32,355 nucleotides of DNA from JAGPKI01 sp052034135 (lineage in GTDB: Bacteria > Caldisericota > Caldisericia > UBA6126 > JAGPKI01): positions 1 through 32,355 of the forward strand of contig JBPOJC010000063.1 of NCBI GenBank assembly GCA_052034135.1, given 5' to 3'. Below are positions 6,610 through 15,000 of this stretch, one piece after another. A program made the translations under genes and the position numbers. Within the stretch, counting starts at the first letter, position 1. Each line of letters opens with the position of its first letter. The notes below the pieces were generated by a model, which saw nothing but the letters and a program-made list of their open reading frames with translations, ran no database searches and was not told the origin of the DNA.

Positions 6610-8282
6610 TGAAGCTTGAAAAAATATTATCGCTTGTGCTTGTATTAGTTTTTATTTTCACTGGTGCAAAAAAAGTAGAAAGCTCTGAAAAAGTAATAAA
6701 AGTTTATTCAGAATTAACCACCTTATATTCTTTCACAGATTCAATTGAGTACTTGACTCTATCACAAAATGGTGAAAAAATAGTTTTCCTTACGAAAAGT
6801 AAAAAAAACCAAAATTATTCAGTTTATATAGCTTCATCGAATGGAATGGGCATTAAAGAGGTATTTAGCTCTGGAAAATATAAAGTTGGCTCTGAAGAAA
6901 TTTACCTTGAGCCAGTTCAAACTTTACCATACATTAGTGGAGATGGCTCAAAAATAATATTAGGATTATGCGCTTCAAAAAGCATCTCAATTAAAAATGA
7001 TTATTTTTTAGTTTATGACGTTAAATCAGGAAAGAGAGAATTTATACCGCTTCGCATACTTATTAAAGGTTCCGAATATATAAGATTTCCGAGGGCAAAT
7101 CTTAATCATTACCCTTTTTATTCAACTGATTATAATGCTAAGAAAATAGTTTCACAAGTAGAAATCGGCGTTGAGGGACCTTTGTGTAATGTATATGATT
7201 CTGCAATTGTGATAATGAATATAGATGGCACAAATCAAAAAACTCTTATTGGGCCAACTGCTTTTGTTAGCAAAGAATGCTCATTTATGTGGAGTGATTA
7301 TCCCAAATCACCTCATTACCCTTCACTTTCATATGATGGTAAGAAAGTAGTATTTTATGGCAAAGTTTTTATGAGTGAAGATCCAATAGATAGAACTGGT
7401 GAATTATTCGTAATAAATTCTGACGGTTCAAATCTCAGGCAGCTTACTTCTTCGAAACGTTTTGATAGAAAAATTGAAAGTTTAGGACAATATTTACTAA
7501 ACTATTACGGTTCAAGAATTTATTTTAAATCATTTAATAATGGCTCAATAATGCTTTCTTCAATATCAATTGATGGTGGCGAAATTCAAAATCATTTAGA
7601 AATACCTGAAAATTCTCCATTCTTCATTAGTGGAGACGGGAGGAAGATATTCTTTATCTCCGAGAAATTATCAAAAAGCCTCGTATATTATGATATTATG
7701 AAAGAAACAACAAACCTCGTTTTAGACTATACATTTAGCGGTAAACCAAACAATTATGGTACTTTGAATTCATTAGATATAAAAAACCTCGCTACTACAA
7801 ACTTGACAAACTTCTCAGGAAACTATCTTCTTATAAAGAATAGTGTGGCTCAAAATGATTGGGTTTATAGTATTAGTATAGACGAAAAATTATCCTCTGA
7901 CCAGGAATTAGCTTTAGAACTCAAAGTAAATAACCCAACTGCAAAAGTTGGCGAAAGACTAATTTCACTTGATGTTGCTCCATATATAAAGAATGGTAGA
8001 GTAATGGTTCCGGCAAAATTAATAGGAGATATATTTAGTGCAAAAGTTGTATGGTATGATAGAAGTCAATCCTGCTATATAAGATATAATGGAAATCTTT
8101 TGATATTTTATTTAAAAAAAGATTATGTCTGGTTTAACGGAGAAAATAAAAAAATGGAAGTAACTCCTGAAATAAAGTCGGGGAGAATCTTTGTTCCAAT
8201 TAAAACTTTGTCCGAGTATATGAATCTTAAGCTTGATTGGAATGGAAAATCGCAAACTTTAAGGATAGAAAGAAAAGCTTAG
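6609..8282 (+). CDS. Secreted TolB/PD40-like beta-propeller with copper-amine-oxidase-like domain
   Basis: A 557-residue protein whose ATG overlaps the stop of the FHA gene (TAATG). Signal peptide at residues 1-25. Residues about 35-430 show PD40/WD40-like units: repeated SxDGxKIxF or SGDGSKIIL strands, with VINSDGSNLRQLT typical of TolB-like propellers. Residues about 440-557 form a copper-amine-oxidase N-terminal-like domain: GRVMVPAKLIGDIFSAKVVW, then GRIFVPIKTLSEYM and LRIERK. This domain is common in cell-envelope proteins of Clostridia-like and thermophilic bacteria and has no proven catalytic role there. The shared domain links it to the protein at 1073. A protein- or polysaccharide-binding role outside the membrane is inference. 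Confidence 0.78.
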   Translation: MKLEKILSLVLVLVFIFTGAKKVESSEKVIKVYSELTTLYSFTDSIEYLTLSQNGEKIVFLTKSKKNQNYSVYIASSNGMGIKEVFSSGKYKVGSEEIYLEPVQTLPYISGDGSKIILGLCASKSISIKNDYFLVYDVKSGKREFIPLRILIKGSEYIRFPRANLNHYPFYSTDYNAKKIVSQVEIGVEGPLCNVYDSAIVIMNIDGTNQKTLIGPTAFVSKECSFMWSDYPKSPHYPSLSYDGKKVVFYGKVFMSEDPIDRTGELFVINSDGSNLRQLTSSKRFDRKIESLGQYLLNYYGSRIYFKSFNNGSIMLSSISIDGGEIQNHLEIPENSPFFISGDGRKIFFISEKLSKSLVYYDIMKETTNLVLDYTFSGKPNNYGTLNSLDIKNLATTNLTNFSGNYLLIKNSVAQNDWVYSISIDEKLSSDQELALELKVNNPTAKVGERLISLDVAPYIKNGRVMVPAKLIGDIFSAKVVWYDRSQSCYIRYNGNLLIFYLKKDYVWFNGENKKMEVTPEIKSGRIFVPIKTLSEYMNLKLDWNGKSQTLRIERKA

Positions 8283-8283
8283 A

Positions 8284-9090
8284 ATGAACGAGAGAGCTTT
8301 AATAAGGAAATATTTCAACTTTGGAATAGGATTGATCTATAATGCTGGCAAAATACTAATAAATTTGTTTAATAATGATAGGATAGTTTCAAACAAAGGT
8401 GAAATAGACCTTGTCACCGATGCTGACTATAAATGCGAGAACTATATCGTAGAAAGAATTCAAAAAAAATTTCCTAACCACTCAATTCTAACGGAAGAGA
8501 GAGGGTCAAAAAACGGAAATAGTGATTTTTTATGGATCATAGATCCGCTTGATGGAACTACTAACTACTCAAGGAAATTGCCAATATTCTCAATTTCAAT
8601 TGCTTTTGCTATAGAAGGAGATATAAAATTTGGTCTTGTATATGCACCAAAATTAAACTCTATCTTTAGTGCAATAAAAGGAGAGGGTGCTTTTGAAAAT
8701 AATAGAACCATAAAGGTTTCCAATGTAAGTGACATTGGAAAGAGTTTTCTTGTAACTGGCTTTCCTTACGATATAAGGAATACCAATTTTGATAACATAG
8801 ATATTTTTGCATTTCTCTCAAAAAAAGCCCTTGCTATAAGAAGACTTGGTTCAGCTTCAATAGACATTTGTTATGTAGCTTCTGGAATTTTTGATTGCTT
8901 TTGGGAGCTTAAACTTAAATTGTGGGACTACGCAGCAGCTTCCCTAATATTAAAAGAAGCTGGAGGTAAATTTACTGATTTTAATGGAAATGAAATAAAA
9001 GTTTCCGGAGACATTGTTAATTCTGTGATAGGTTCTAATTCAATAATTCATTATGAAATACTTAACATTATCAAAAGTTTTATTCCTTAA
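8284..9090 (+). CDS. Inositol monophosphatase family phosphatase
   Basis: A 268-residue protein, normal for the family. Metal ligands are visible: the Glu of LTEERG (about 71), the DPLDGTTN block (87-94) and KLWDYAA near residue 216. The family dephosphorylates inositol-1-phosphate and related sugar phosphates with Mg2+. Some members are fructose-1,6-bisphosphatases, NADP phosphatases or 3'-phosphoadenosine phosphatases, and sequence alone does not decide. It starts 1 nt after the propeller gene and ends 5 nt before the lyase gene, so it is in the same operon. No signal peptide, so cytoplasmic. Confidence 0.85.
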   Translation: MNERALIRKYFNFGIGLIYNAGKILINLFNNDRIVSNKGEIDLVTDADYKCENYIVERIQKKFPNHSILTEERGSKNGNSDFLWIIDPLDGTTNYSRKLPIFSISIAFAIEGDIKFGLVYAPKLNSIFSAIKGEGAFENNRTIKVSNVSDIGKSFLVTGFPYDIRNTNFDNIDIFAFLSKKALAIRRLGSASIDICYVASGIFDCFWELKLKLWDYAAASLILKEAGGKFTDFNGNEIKVSGDIVNSVIGSNSIIHYEILNIIKSFIP

Positions 9091-9095
9091 AGCTA

Positions 9096-11843
9096 ATGCT
9101 TAAAAAAACATTAATATTTTTTTTAATAATTTTCTCAATTTTCTCTATATTTAATACTTATGCATCTAATTCTGAAATATTTATACCATTGGATTCTAAA
9201 AGCTGGCAGGGGAAAGGACAGCTTACTTTCAATGGTAATTCTTACCTTGAATGGCACCCAAAAGAAAGAGGTTCTCTGATTCTCTCAAGAAATTTACCAT
9301 CAAACTGGGAGTGCTTTAATTGCATAAAATTTGATTGTAATTCTTTAGCAAATACGGGCTCCTGGATTTACATTATGATAGGAACTGATGGAAATTCGTT
9401 TCTTTACTCTTATATAACCATTAATTGGACTGGGTGGAAAAGCTTTACATTGACCTTTAATGAATTATTTTCGTCATTTGCTAAAGTAGGAAATCCTGAT
9501 TTAAGAAAAGTAAAATATTTAGCACTTCAAACTCATCCAGATGCATTTTTAAATGTTTCCAAATGTAGTATTTGTATAAGCAATTTAAGGCTTTCTTCGC
9601 ATAAAGATGAGAATTTAAATACTTATAACGTGAAATTACCTCCTTATAACGATAAAAATCTTTTTTTCAATGAAGCTAAAATTCAAAATATCCGTACTTT
9701 GCTTATTAATAAAGAAAATAAAAATCTTTCTAAAGTTTTTGGAGAATTAGTAAAAAATGCAAATAATATATTTAATAATAGCGAAAAAGCAAATCTTTCA
9801 GTTATAAGAGATGCTGCACTTTTAGGTAGAATTAACAATGATAGCGCTTTAAAGAAGCTTTCTCTTATAAACTTCTCGAATATAAATGAAACCAATTGGG
9901 ATAAACTTTTACGGGAAAATGATATTCTCGTTCAAGAAGACTTTATAAACTATGTTCTTACTTATGACCTTTTAAGAGAAGAAATTGAAACCAACTCAAA
10001 AACCTATTTAACGGTTCAGAGAATACTGAATTATGTAGCTTTAAAAGAAATAGAAATTTGTAAGTACTGGATATCATACTATCCATATGGTTATGCCAAT
10101 AATCATGTTACGAGAGCAGCGTTGGCAGCAGGTATAGCTATGTTAGCAATTGATTCACCAAACAATAAAAGAGACGAAATATTCAATTTATCCTTATATA
10201 TTTTGGACAGATTTTTTAATTTTCAAATATCAAATGAAGGTGTTCTAAACGAAGGAACTCACTATTTCACGTATTTAACTGAAATTCTTTCATACTTTGC
10301 CCATTTTCTAAAGAATCTAACCAGTTTAAATATATTTTCAGATTTTCCTTTTTCGGGAAGACTTAAAAATCTTATAGAGTGGAGCATAAAAATAAGAATG
10401 CCAGATGGATTTTTACCTTGTATTGACGATTCATGGCAAAGCAGAGTGGTTTATCCACAAAAATTTATTTCGGAATTTTTCCCTAATAATTCATCTATAT
10501 TAAATTGGACTTCTTTAAATGTATTTTCTAATTCATCAATCAACAATGAACCATGGAACATCGAAAAAAGCCTATATATTCCGCTTTATCTCTACACTTA
10601 TAAAGAGAAGGATGAAGTTTCAGAACCATATTTTGAACCATCGCAGTTTTTCGCTTCAGATTCAGAAGTTGTTTTTAGAGAAAACTGGAAGAAAGATAGT
10701 GCTTACCTGTTTCTTGGTGGCAAATTATTATCCTCTCTGCATGAGCATGATGATACAGGAAATATTCAGATTTATGCAAACAATTCGCCAATTCTTTTAA
10801 CAAGTGGTTATGGTCCAAATGGATGGAGTTCTACTAATAGAGATTACTATGTAAGTGCGAAAGCTCATAATGTTGTAGAGATTGATGGAAAAGGCCCGAA
10901 AGGTTTCTATAATGGTGGGGTAGGACCAATAGATTTTTCAACTGTTTCTGATTTTAGAACATTTTCAAAAATTGATTTTGCGAATGTTGCAATAAGCCAT
11001 AATGTTAACTTTAACAATGTCTCGCACAATAGATTTGTTTATTTTATAAAAAAATCTGGCTATGCGCCATTTTATGCAATTATCCTCGATAAGTTAAACT
11101 CTGGTTCAGAAAGAACTTTCTCTGCTAATTTCCACCCAGCAGGCGAACTTTTATCAAAAAAAGATAGGGAAATAGAATATGGATTAAAAAATTTAGATGG
11201 TGAGGATATAAAAATAAAAATTGGGAATATGTTTGATTGTAAAACAACCATTGAGAATGGATTTTATTCACCTTACTGGGGCGAAGAAATAAAAACAAAA
11301 TATATAAAGTATAGCTTGCAAGGGAAAAGTGCTACTTTTGGAACCGTAATACTTCCCTATAATGCAGATAAATCCTTGGAACTAAAAACTTATAGCAACA
11401 ATAGTAATGGAGTAATTGAATTTAGTATTGCAGTTAGCGGAAAAGAATGTAATTTTACTGATTATTTCACCATAGACGATGGAGGAAATATAAAACAACT
11501 CAAATACACAGGAAGCAATGCAACCATCTCTTATATGCGTAAAGATAACTTAGATAATAAAGTTTTATCATATTTTGTTGAAAATTGTAGCTATTTAAAT
11601 TTAAATCAGAAGGAGATATTCTTTTCTCCTAAAAAGTTTAAATACCTATATTTTTCAAAAGATAGTTCGCTTTATAAATATTACTGTGAATTTGAATTAA
11701 ATTATCCCTCCGTTAAGACATTCTTTAATGTTTCTGACTTTAACAATATTTTATTAGATGGAAAAGAGACAACATTCGAAAAGGCAGAAAAAGGAATATT
11801 CTTAAACCTTCCAGCAGGCAAACATATCCTTACATTTAATTAG
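9096..11843 (+). CDS. Secreted heparinase II/III-like polysaccharide lyase
   Basis: A 915-residue protein. Signal peptide at residues 1-23. Residues about 28-170 look like a carbohydrate-binding beta-sandwich (SWQGKGQLTFNG, WTGWKSFTLTF). An alpha/alpha toroid follows to about 510, with NNHVTRAALAAG and EGTHYFTYLTEIL. A heparinase II/III-type beta-sandwich then starts at about 525: LHEHDDTGNIQIY near 548, then SGYGPNG and AHNVVEIDGKG. Such enzymes cleave uronic-acid polysaccharides (heparin-like, alginate, ulvan-like) by beta-elimination, normally outside the cytoplasm. The substrate cannot be named. No sugar transporter or sulfatase is adjacent, so this is not a typical polysaccharide-utilisation locus; a role in the cell's own surface polymer is equally possible. 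Confidence 0.82.
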   Translation: MLKKTLIFFLIIFSIFSIFNTYASNSEIFIPLDSKSWQGKGQLTFNGNSYLEWHPKERGSLILSRNLPSNWECFNCIKFDCNSLANTGSWIYIMIGTDGNSFLYSYITINWTGWKSFTLTFNELFSSFAKVGNPDLRKVKYLALQTHPDAFLNVSKCSICISNLRLSSHKDENLNTYNVKLPPYNDKNLFFNEAKIQNIRTLLINKENKNLSKVFGELVKNANNIFNNSEKANLSVIRDAALLGRINNDSALKKLSLINFSNINETNWDKLLRENDILVQEDFINYVLTYDLLREEIETNSKTYLTVQRILNYVALKEIEICKYWISYYPYGYANNHVTRAALAAGIAMLAIDSPNNKRDEIFNLSLYILDRFFNFQISNEGVLNEGTHYFTYLTEILSYFAHFLKNLTSLNIFSDFPFSGRLKNLIEWSIKIRMPDGFLPCIDDSWQSRVVYPQKFISEFFPNNSSILNWTSLNVFSNSSINNEPWNIEKSLYIPLYLYTYKEKDEVSEPYFEPSQFFASDSEVVFRENWKKDSAYLFLGGKLLSSLHEHDDTGNIQIYANNSPILLTSGYGPNGWSSTNRDYYVSAKAHNVVEIDGKGPKGFYNGGVGPIDFSTVSDFRTFSKIDFANVAISHNVNFNNVSHNRFVYFIKKSGYAPFYAIILDKLNSGSERTFSANFHPAGELLSKKDREIEYGLKNLDGEDIKIKIGNMFDCKTTIENGFYSPYWGEEIKTKYIKYSLQGKSATFGTVILPYNADKSLELKTYSNNSNGVIEFSIAVSGKECNFTDYFTIDDGGNIKQLKYTGSNATISYMRKDNLDNKVLSYFVENCSYLNLNQKEIFFSPKKFKYLYFSKDSSLYKYYCEFELNYPSVKTFFNVSDFNNILLDGKETTFEKAEKGIFLNLPAGKHILTFN

Positions 11844-11911
11844 ATTACTATGAGCAAATAGCCAACAAATTGCTGGAATCCAGAAGATAATAACAGAAAA
11901 GAAAACTCACG

Positions 11912-12115
11912 CCGTTACCCTGAGGAGAGTCCTTCCATCTACAAGGAATCTCGCCACCAATCCGTTTTCCTGAGGAAGCATCTTCTCGATAACTGAAGGG
12001 GAACTACCTGCCCCACCCGTCACCCCGAGGAAGTGTCTTCTCGGCGACCGAAGAAGGCTACTCATCACCCCCGTCACCCTGAGGAGTGTATCTGAAAGCG
12101 ACGAAGGGTCTCCTT
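11912..12115. repeat. Four diverged tandem units, about 50-55 bp period
   Basis: Units begin CCGTTACCC (11912), CCGTTTTCC (11962), CCGTCACCCC (12017) and CCGTCACCCT (12071), each followed by GAGGA. The unit at 12017 forms a hairpin, CTTCTCGG-CGA-CCGAAGAAG, with one bulge. The first unit pairs CCTT with AAGG. The last unit is followed by seven T residues and could act as a weak terminator. Confidence 0.7.
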
Positions 12116-12157
12116 TTTTTACTTCCTTGTGTCTATTAAACCCAGATGTGAATAAAA

Positions 12158-12177
12158 AACAGACAGGAATGTCTGTT
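12158..12177. repeat. Perfect hairpin, 8-bp stem with GGAA loop
   Basis: AACAGACA-GGAA-TGTCTGTT is a perfect inverted repeat with a GNRA tetraloop. It has the same architecture as the hairpins at 32107 and 32336. Confidence 0.8.
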
Positions 12178-12237
12178 CTACACCAAAAAGATTTAAATAC
12201 TGAGATTCTTCGCTGACGCTCAGAATGTATTTGGTAA

Positions 12238-12281
12238 GGAGATTCCTCAGTACATGTGCAAAATACGCACTTCGGAATGAC
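12238..12281. repeat. Dispersed palindromic element, copy 1
   Basis: GGAGATTCCTCAG, then a hairpin GTGCAAAATACGCAC, then TTCGGAATGAC. The same element occurs at 32279-32323 with few differences. Confidence 0.75.
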
Positions 12282-12367
12282 GGTTGAGAGTCATCCAGAG
12301 GGGGGGCATATCTGTATTTTGCGATTGAAAGAACTCCTTGCGTGTCATTCCCTCGATTTTTCTTATC

Positions 12368-12387
12368 ATTCCCGCAAAGGAGGGAAT
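12368..12387. repeat. ATTCCC/GGGAAT hairpin
   Basis: ATTCCC (12368-12373) pairs with GGGAAT (12382-12387) around an 8-nt loop. It is a relative of the ATTCCCGC elements at the end of the window. Confidence 0.6.
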
Positions 12388-12473
12388 GCAGAAAACAAAA
12401 AATACAGCTTTATGAATTGGCAAACATTTTTATAATATTAAATCGGAAAATAGCTAAAAATTATGAAGTTTAT

Positions 12474-12479
12474 TATAAT
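12474..12479 (+). promoter_or_regulatory. -10 box of nadA (leaderless arrangement)
   Basis: TATAAT ends 8 nt before the nadA ATG, so transcription would begin at or within 1-2 nt of the start codon. No ribosome binding site is visible. No good -35 box is seen 16-18 bp upstream. Confidence 0.5.
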
Positions 12480-12487
12480 ATGATAAA

Positions 12488-13402
12488 ATGAATGAACTTA
12501 TTACAGAGATACTTAAGTTAAAGAAAGAGAAAGATGCAGTTATTTTAGTACATAACTACCAATTACCCGAGATTCAAGATATCGCGGATTTTATTGGAGA
12601 TTCATTAGAGCTCAGTAAGATTGCCTCAAACGTGGAAAAACCCGTAATAGTCTTTTGTGGTGTTCGCTTTATGGCTGAAACAGCCAAAATTCTTTCACCA
12701 AAAAAAGATGTTCTTCTTCCAGCTTTAACTGCAGGATGCCCTCTGGCAGATATGATAGATTCAAACTCATTAGCTTTACTTAAAGAAAAACATCCAAATG
12801 CATCTATTGTTTGTTATGTAAATTCTTCAGTCGAAATAAAAGCTATGTCAGATGTATGTTGTACTTCAGCAAATGCTTTAAAAGTTGTGGAATCAATCGA
12901 TAGCAATGAAGTAATATTCGTACCAGACAAAGGTCTTGGTAGCTATGTTGCAGAAAAAACAAATAAAAAAGTAATTTTATATGAGGGGTATTGTCCAACA
13001 CACTTTAAAATTACAAAAGAAGATGTTTTAAAAGCTAAAAACTTGCATCCAGATGCAATTATTATGATACACCCAGAATGTCCAAAAGAGGCAAGAGATA
13101 TAAGTGATTTTGTTTTAGGTACTGGTGAAATGTTAAAATTAGCTCGTGAATCAAAATATAATAAATTTCTCATTGGGACAGAAGAAGGAATGATTTATAG
13201 ACTAAAAAAAGAAGTTCCTAATAAAGAATTTTATTTGATAAATTCTAAGTTATACTGTCCAAACATGAAGAAAACAAACCTACAACTTCTCTATGAGTCA
13301 TTATCTGAATTTAAATACGCTATAGAAATCCCTAATAATATACTTGAGAAGGCTCGTTTCCCGCTCTTAAGAATGTTTGAGATAGAATCAACAAGAGTAT
13401 GA
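12488..13402 (+). CDS. nadA: Quinolinate synthase A
   Basis: A 304-residue protein, close to the compact form known from Thermotoga. It condenses iminoaspartate with dihydroxyacetone phosphate to quinolinate, using a [4Fe-4S] cluster. The three likely cluster ligands are Cys84 (AGCPLAD), Cys169 (GYCPTH) and Cys257 (LYCPNM). HNYQ near residue 22 and HPEC at 195-198 are also conserved. It overlaps nadB by 4 nt (ATGA), so the two are translationally coupled. No ribosome site precedes the ATG and a TATAAT lies 8 nt upstream, suggesting a leaderless mRNA. No NadR/NiaR-type operator was recognised. Confidence 0.95.
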   Translation: MNELITEILKLKKEKDAVILVHNYQLPEIQDIADFIGDSLELSKIASNVEKPVIVFCGVRFMAETAKILSPKKDVLLPALTAGCPLADMIDSNSLALLKEKHPNASIVCYVNSSVEIKAMSDVCCTSANALKVVESIDSNEVIFVPDKGLGSYVAEKTNKKVILYEGYCPTHFKITKEDVLKAKNLHPDAIIMIHPECPKEARDISDFVLGTGEMLKLARESKYNKFLIGTEEGMIYRLKKEVPNKEFYLINSKLYCPNMKKTNLQLLYESLSEFKYAIEIPNNILEKARFPLLRMFEIESTRV

Positions 13403-14991
13403 AAAAAGAGCAAACTTATTTTGATGTAGTAGTTGTTGGAACTGGAATTAGCGGTTTATATACGGCATTATCTTTGGATGAGAAATTGAATGTTCTAATT
13501 ATCTCAAAAGGTAAAGTTAAAAATTGTAATACTATTCGGGCAGAAGGCGGAATGGCAGCTTCGGTTGGACCAGGAGATTCTGCTCTTCTACATGCTAAGG
13601 ATACAATTGCAGCCGGCGGAGGCTTAAACGACACTCAAGTAGTTAATATTTTCACAAATGAAGCATTGGATAGAGTTCGGGAATTAGAAAATGCGGGGTT
13701 TAGATTTGATAAGGATGAGGCTGGTAATTACATCCTCGGGTTGGAAGGCTTTCACTCCGTAAGGCGAATCCTCCATTATAAAGGAGATAAAATAGGCAAA
13801 GGTATTTTTACATTTCTATTAAAACTTGTAAAAGAAAAAAGGAATATACAAATTCTTGAAAACACATATCTAAACGATATTTTCCTTGATGAAAACAATA
13901 ATTATTGCGGAATTCAAATATTAAATAACAATGAGTTTCATACACTTTTTTCAAAATTCCTTGTTTTAGCAAGTGGAGGATATGCAGGAATATTTAAAAA
14001 AAGTACTAATGATCCATTTGTAATTGGTGACATATTAGCAATTTCTTACAAAATTGGCGCTGAATTTAGCGATTTAGAATTTGTCCAGTTTCACCCAACA
14101 GTACTATTTAAAGAAGGTTTTGAACCATTTCTTATTTCGGAAGCAGTCAGAGGAGAAGGAGCAATTCTAATAAACGGCAAAGGTGATCGATTTATGAAGA
14201 ATTATCACCCAAAAGGAGAGCTTGCTTCAAGAGATATAGTCAGCAAAGCAATATATGAAGAAATGAGAAAACAAAAAAGTAAAGAAATATATCTTGATAT
14301 GAGTTTAATAGGAAAAAGTAAAATCAAAAAGCTTTTTCCAAATATTTATGAAAACTGTAAAAAAAGAGGAATAGATGTAACTAAGGACAAAATACTTATT
14401 CATCCAGCTGCTCACTACAGTATGGGAGGAATAAAAACAGATATTTATGGCGAAACAAGCATAAACGGAATTTTTGCTGTTGGAGAAGTATCCTGTAATG
14501 GTCTTCATGGAGCAAATAGACTTGCGTCAAACTCATTACCGGAGGCTTTAGTTTTTGGTAAAAGAATTGCCCAAAAAATTAATATGGGAGAATTTGAAAG
14601 AAAGAAAGAGGTAATAACACAAAATTCTCCAATAGCTAAATTTGAGTCCAAGATAGTATTTCCTAATAAGGAAGAGGTCAGAGAAAACAATTGGAAATAC
14701 CTTTCAATCGAGAGAAACGGAGAAGATTTGAAAAAATATAAAGCTTATTTAGAGCCTTACTTTATTGAAGCTCTAAATTGCGATACAGCTGAAAATTCGT
14801 CCATTTGCAGCTACATAATTCTATCTTACCTTGTAACAACTTCTGCACTATTAAGAGAGGAATCAAGAGGTTCACACTTTAGAGTCGATTTCCCCACTGC
14901 AGATGAAAATTTTAGAAAATCCATTTGTTTAAAAAGTTCAGATGATCTAAGAGATGCTTTACCTGTAATTTCATATATTGAAAGGAGATAA
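13399..14991 (+). CDS. nadB: L-aspartate oxidase
   Basis: A 530-residue flavoprotein that oxidises aspartate to iminoaspartate, the substrate of NadA. The FAD-binding fold is seen as VVVVGTGISGLYTALS (about residues 10-25). Further family blocks are TIRAEGGMAAS, DTIAAGGGLND, EFVQFHPT, GELASRDIVSKAI and the FAD-binding GLHGANRLASNSLPEALVFG. The C-terminal helical domain is shorter than in E. coli but present, with REESRGSHFR near residue 490. It overlaps nadA by 4 nt and precedes nadC by 9 nt. Succinate dehydrogenase and fumarate reductase flavoproteins share these motifs, but the nadA/nadC context settles the call. Confidence 0.95.
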   Translation: MKKEQTYFDVVVVGTGISGLYTALSLDEKLNVLIISKGKVKNCNTIRAEGGMAASVGPGDSALLHAKDTIAAGGGLNDTQVVNIFTNEALDRVRELENAGFRFDKDEAGNYILGLEGFHSVRRILHYKGDKIGKGIFTFLLKLVKEKRNIQILENTYLNDIFLDENNNYCGIQILNNNEFHTLFSKFLVLASGGYAGIFKKSTNDPFVIGDILAISYKIGAEFSDLEFVQFHPTVLFKEGFEPFLISEAVRGEGAILINGKGDRFMKNYHPKGELASRDIVSKAIYEEMRKQKSKEIYLDMSLIGKSKIKKLFPNIYENCKKRGIDVTKDKILIHPAAHYSMGGIKTDIYGETSINGIFAVGEVSCNGLHGANRLASNSLPEALVFGKRIAQKINMGEFERKKEVITQNSPIAKFESKIVFPNKEEVRENNWKYLSIERNGEDLKKYKAYLEPYFIEALNCDTAENSSICSYIILSYLVTTSALLREESRGSHFRVDFPTADENFRKSICLKSSDDLRDALPVISYIERR

Positions 14992-15000
14992 CCTTCTAAA

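Larger units (their letters stand above)
11844..12487. other. Gene-free repeat island between the lyase gene and nadA
   Basis: No coding region is seen. The DNA is notably GC-richer than the genes. It contains a run of four diverged GTCACCCTGAGGA-type units (11912-12115), a GNRA hairpin (12158-12177), a hairpin within 12195-12232, a CGCAC/GTGCG hairpin element (12238-12281), an ATTCCC/GGGAAT hairpin (12368-12387) and finally an AT-rich stretch with the nadA promoter. Confidence 0.85.

Noticed and set aside
10519..10800. 93-codon plus-strand open frame inside the heparinase gene
   Set aside because: It is an alternative frame within a well-supported long gene and has no ribosome site or family resemblance.
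11912..12115. Possible CRISPR-like array of four repeats
   Set aside because: Repeat heads are short and diverged, bodies are similar to each other rather than unique, and spacing varies.
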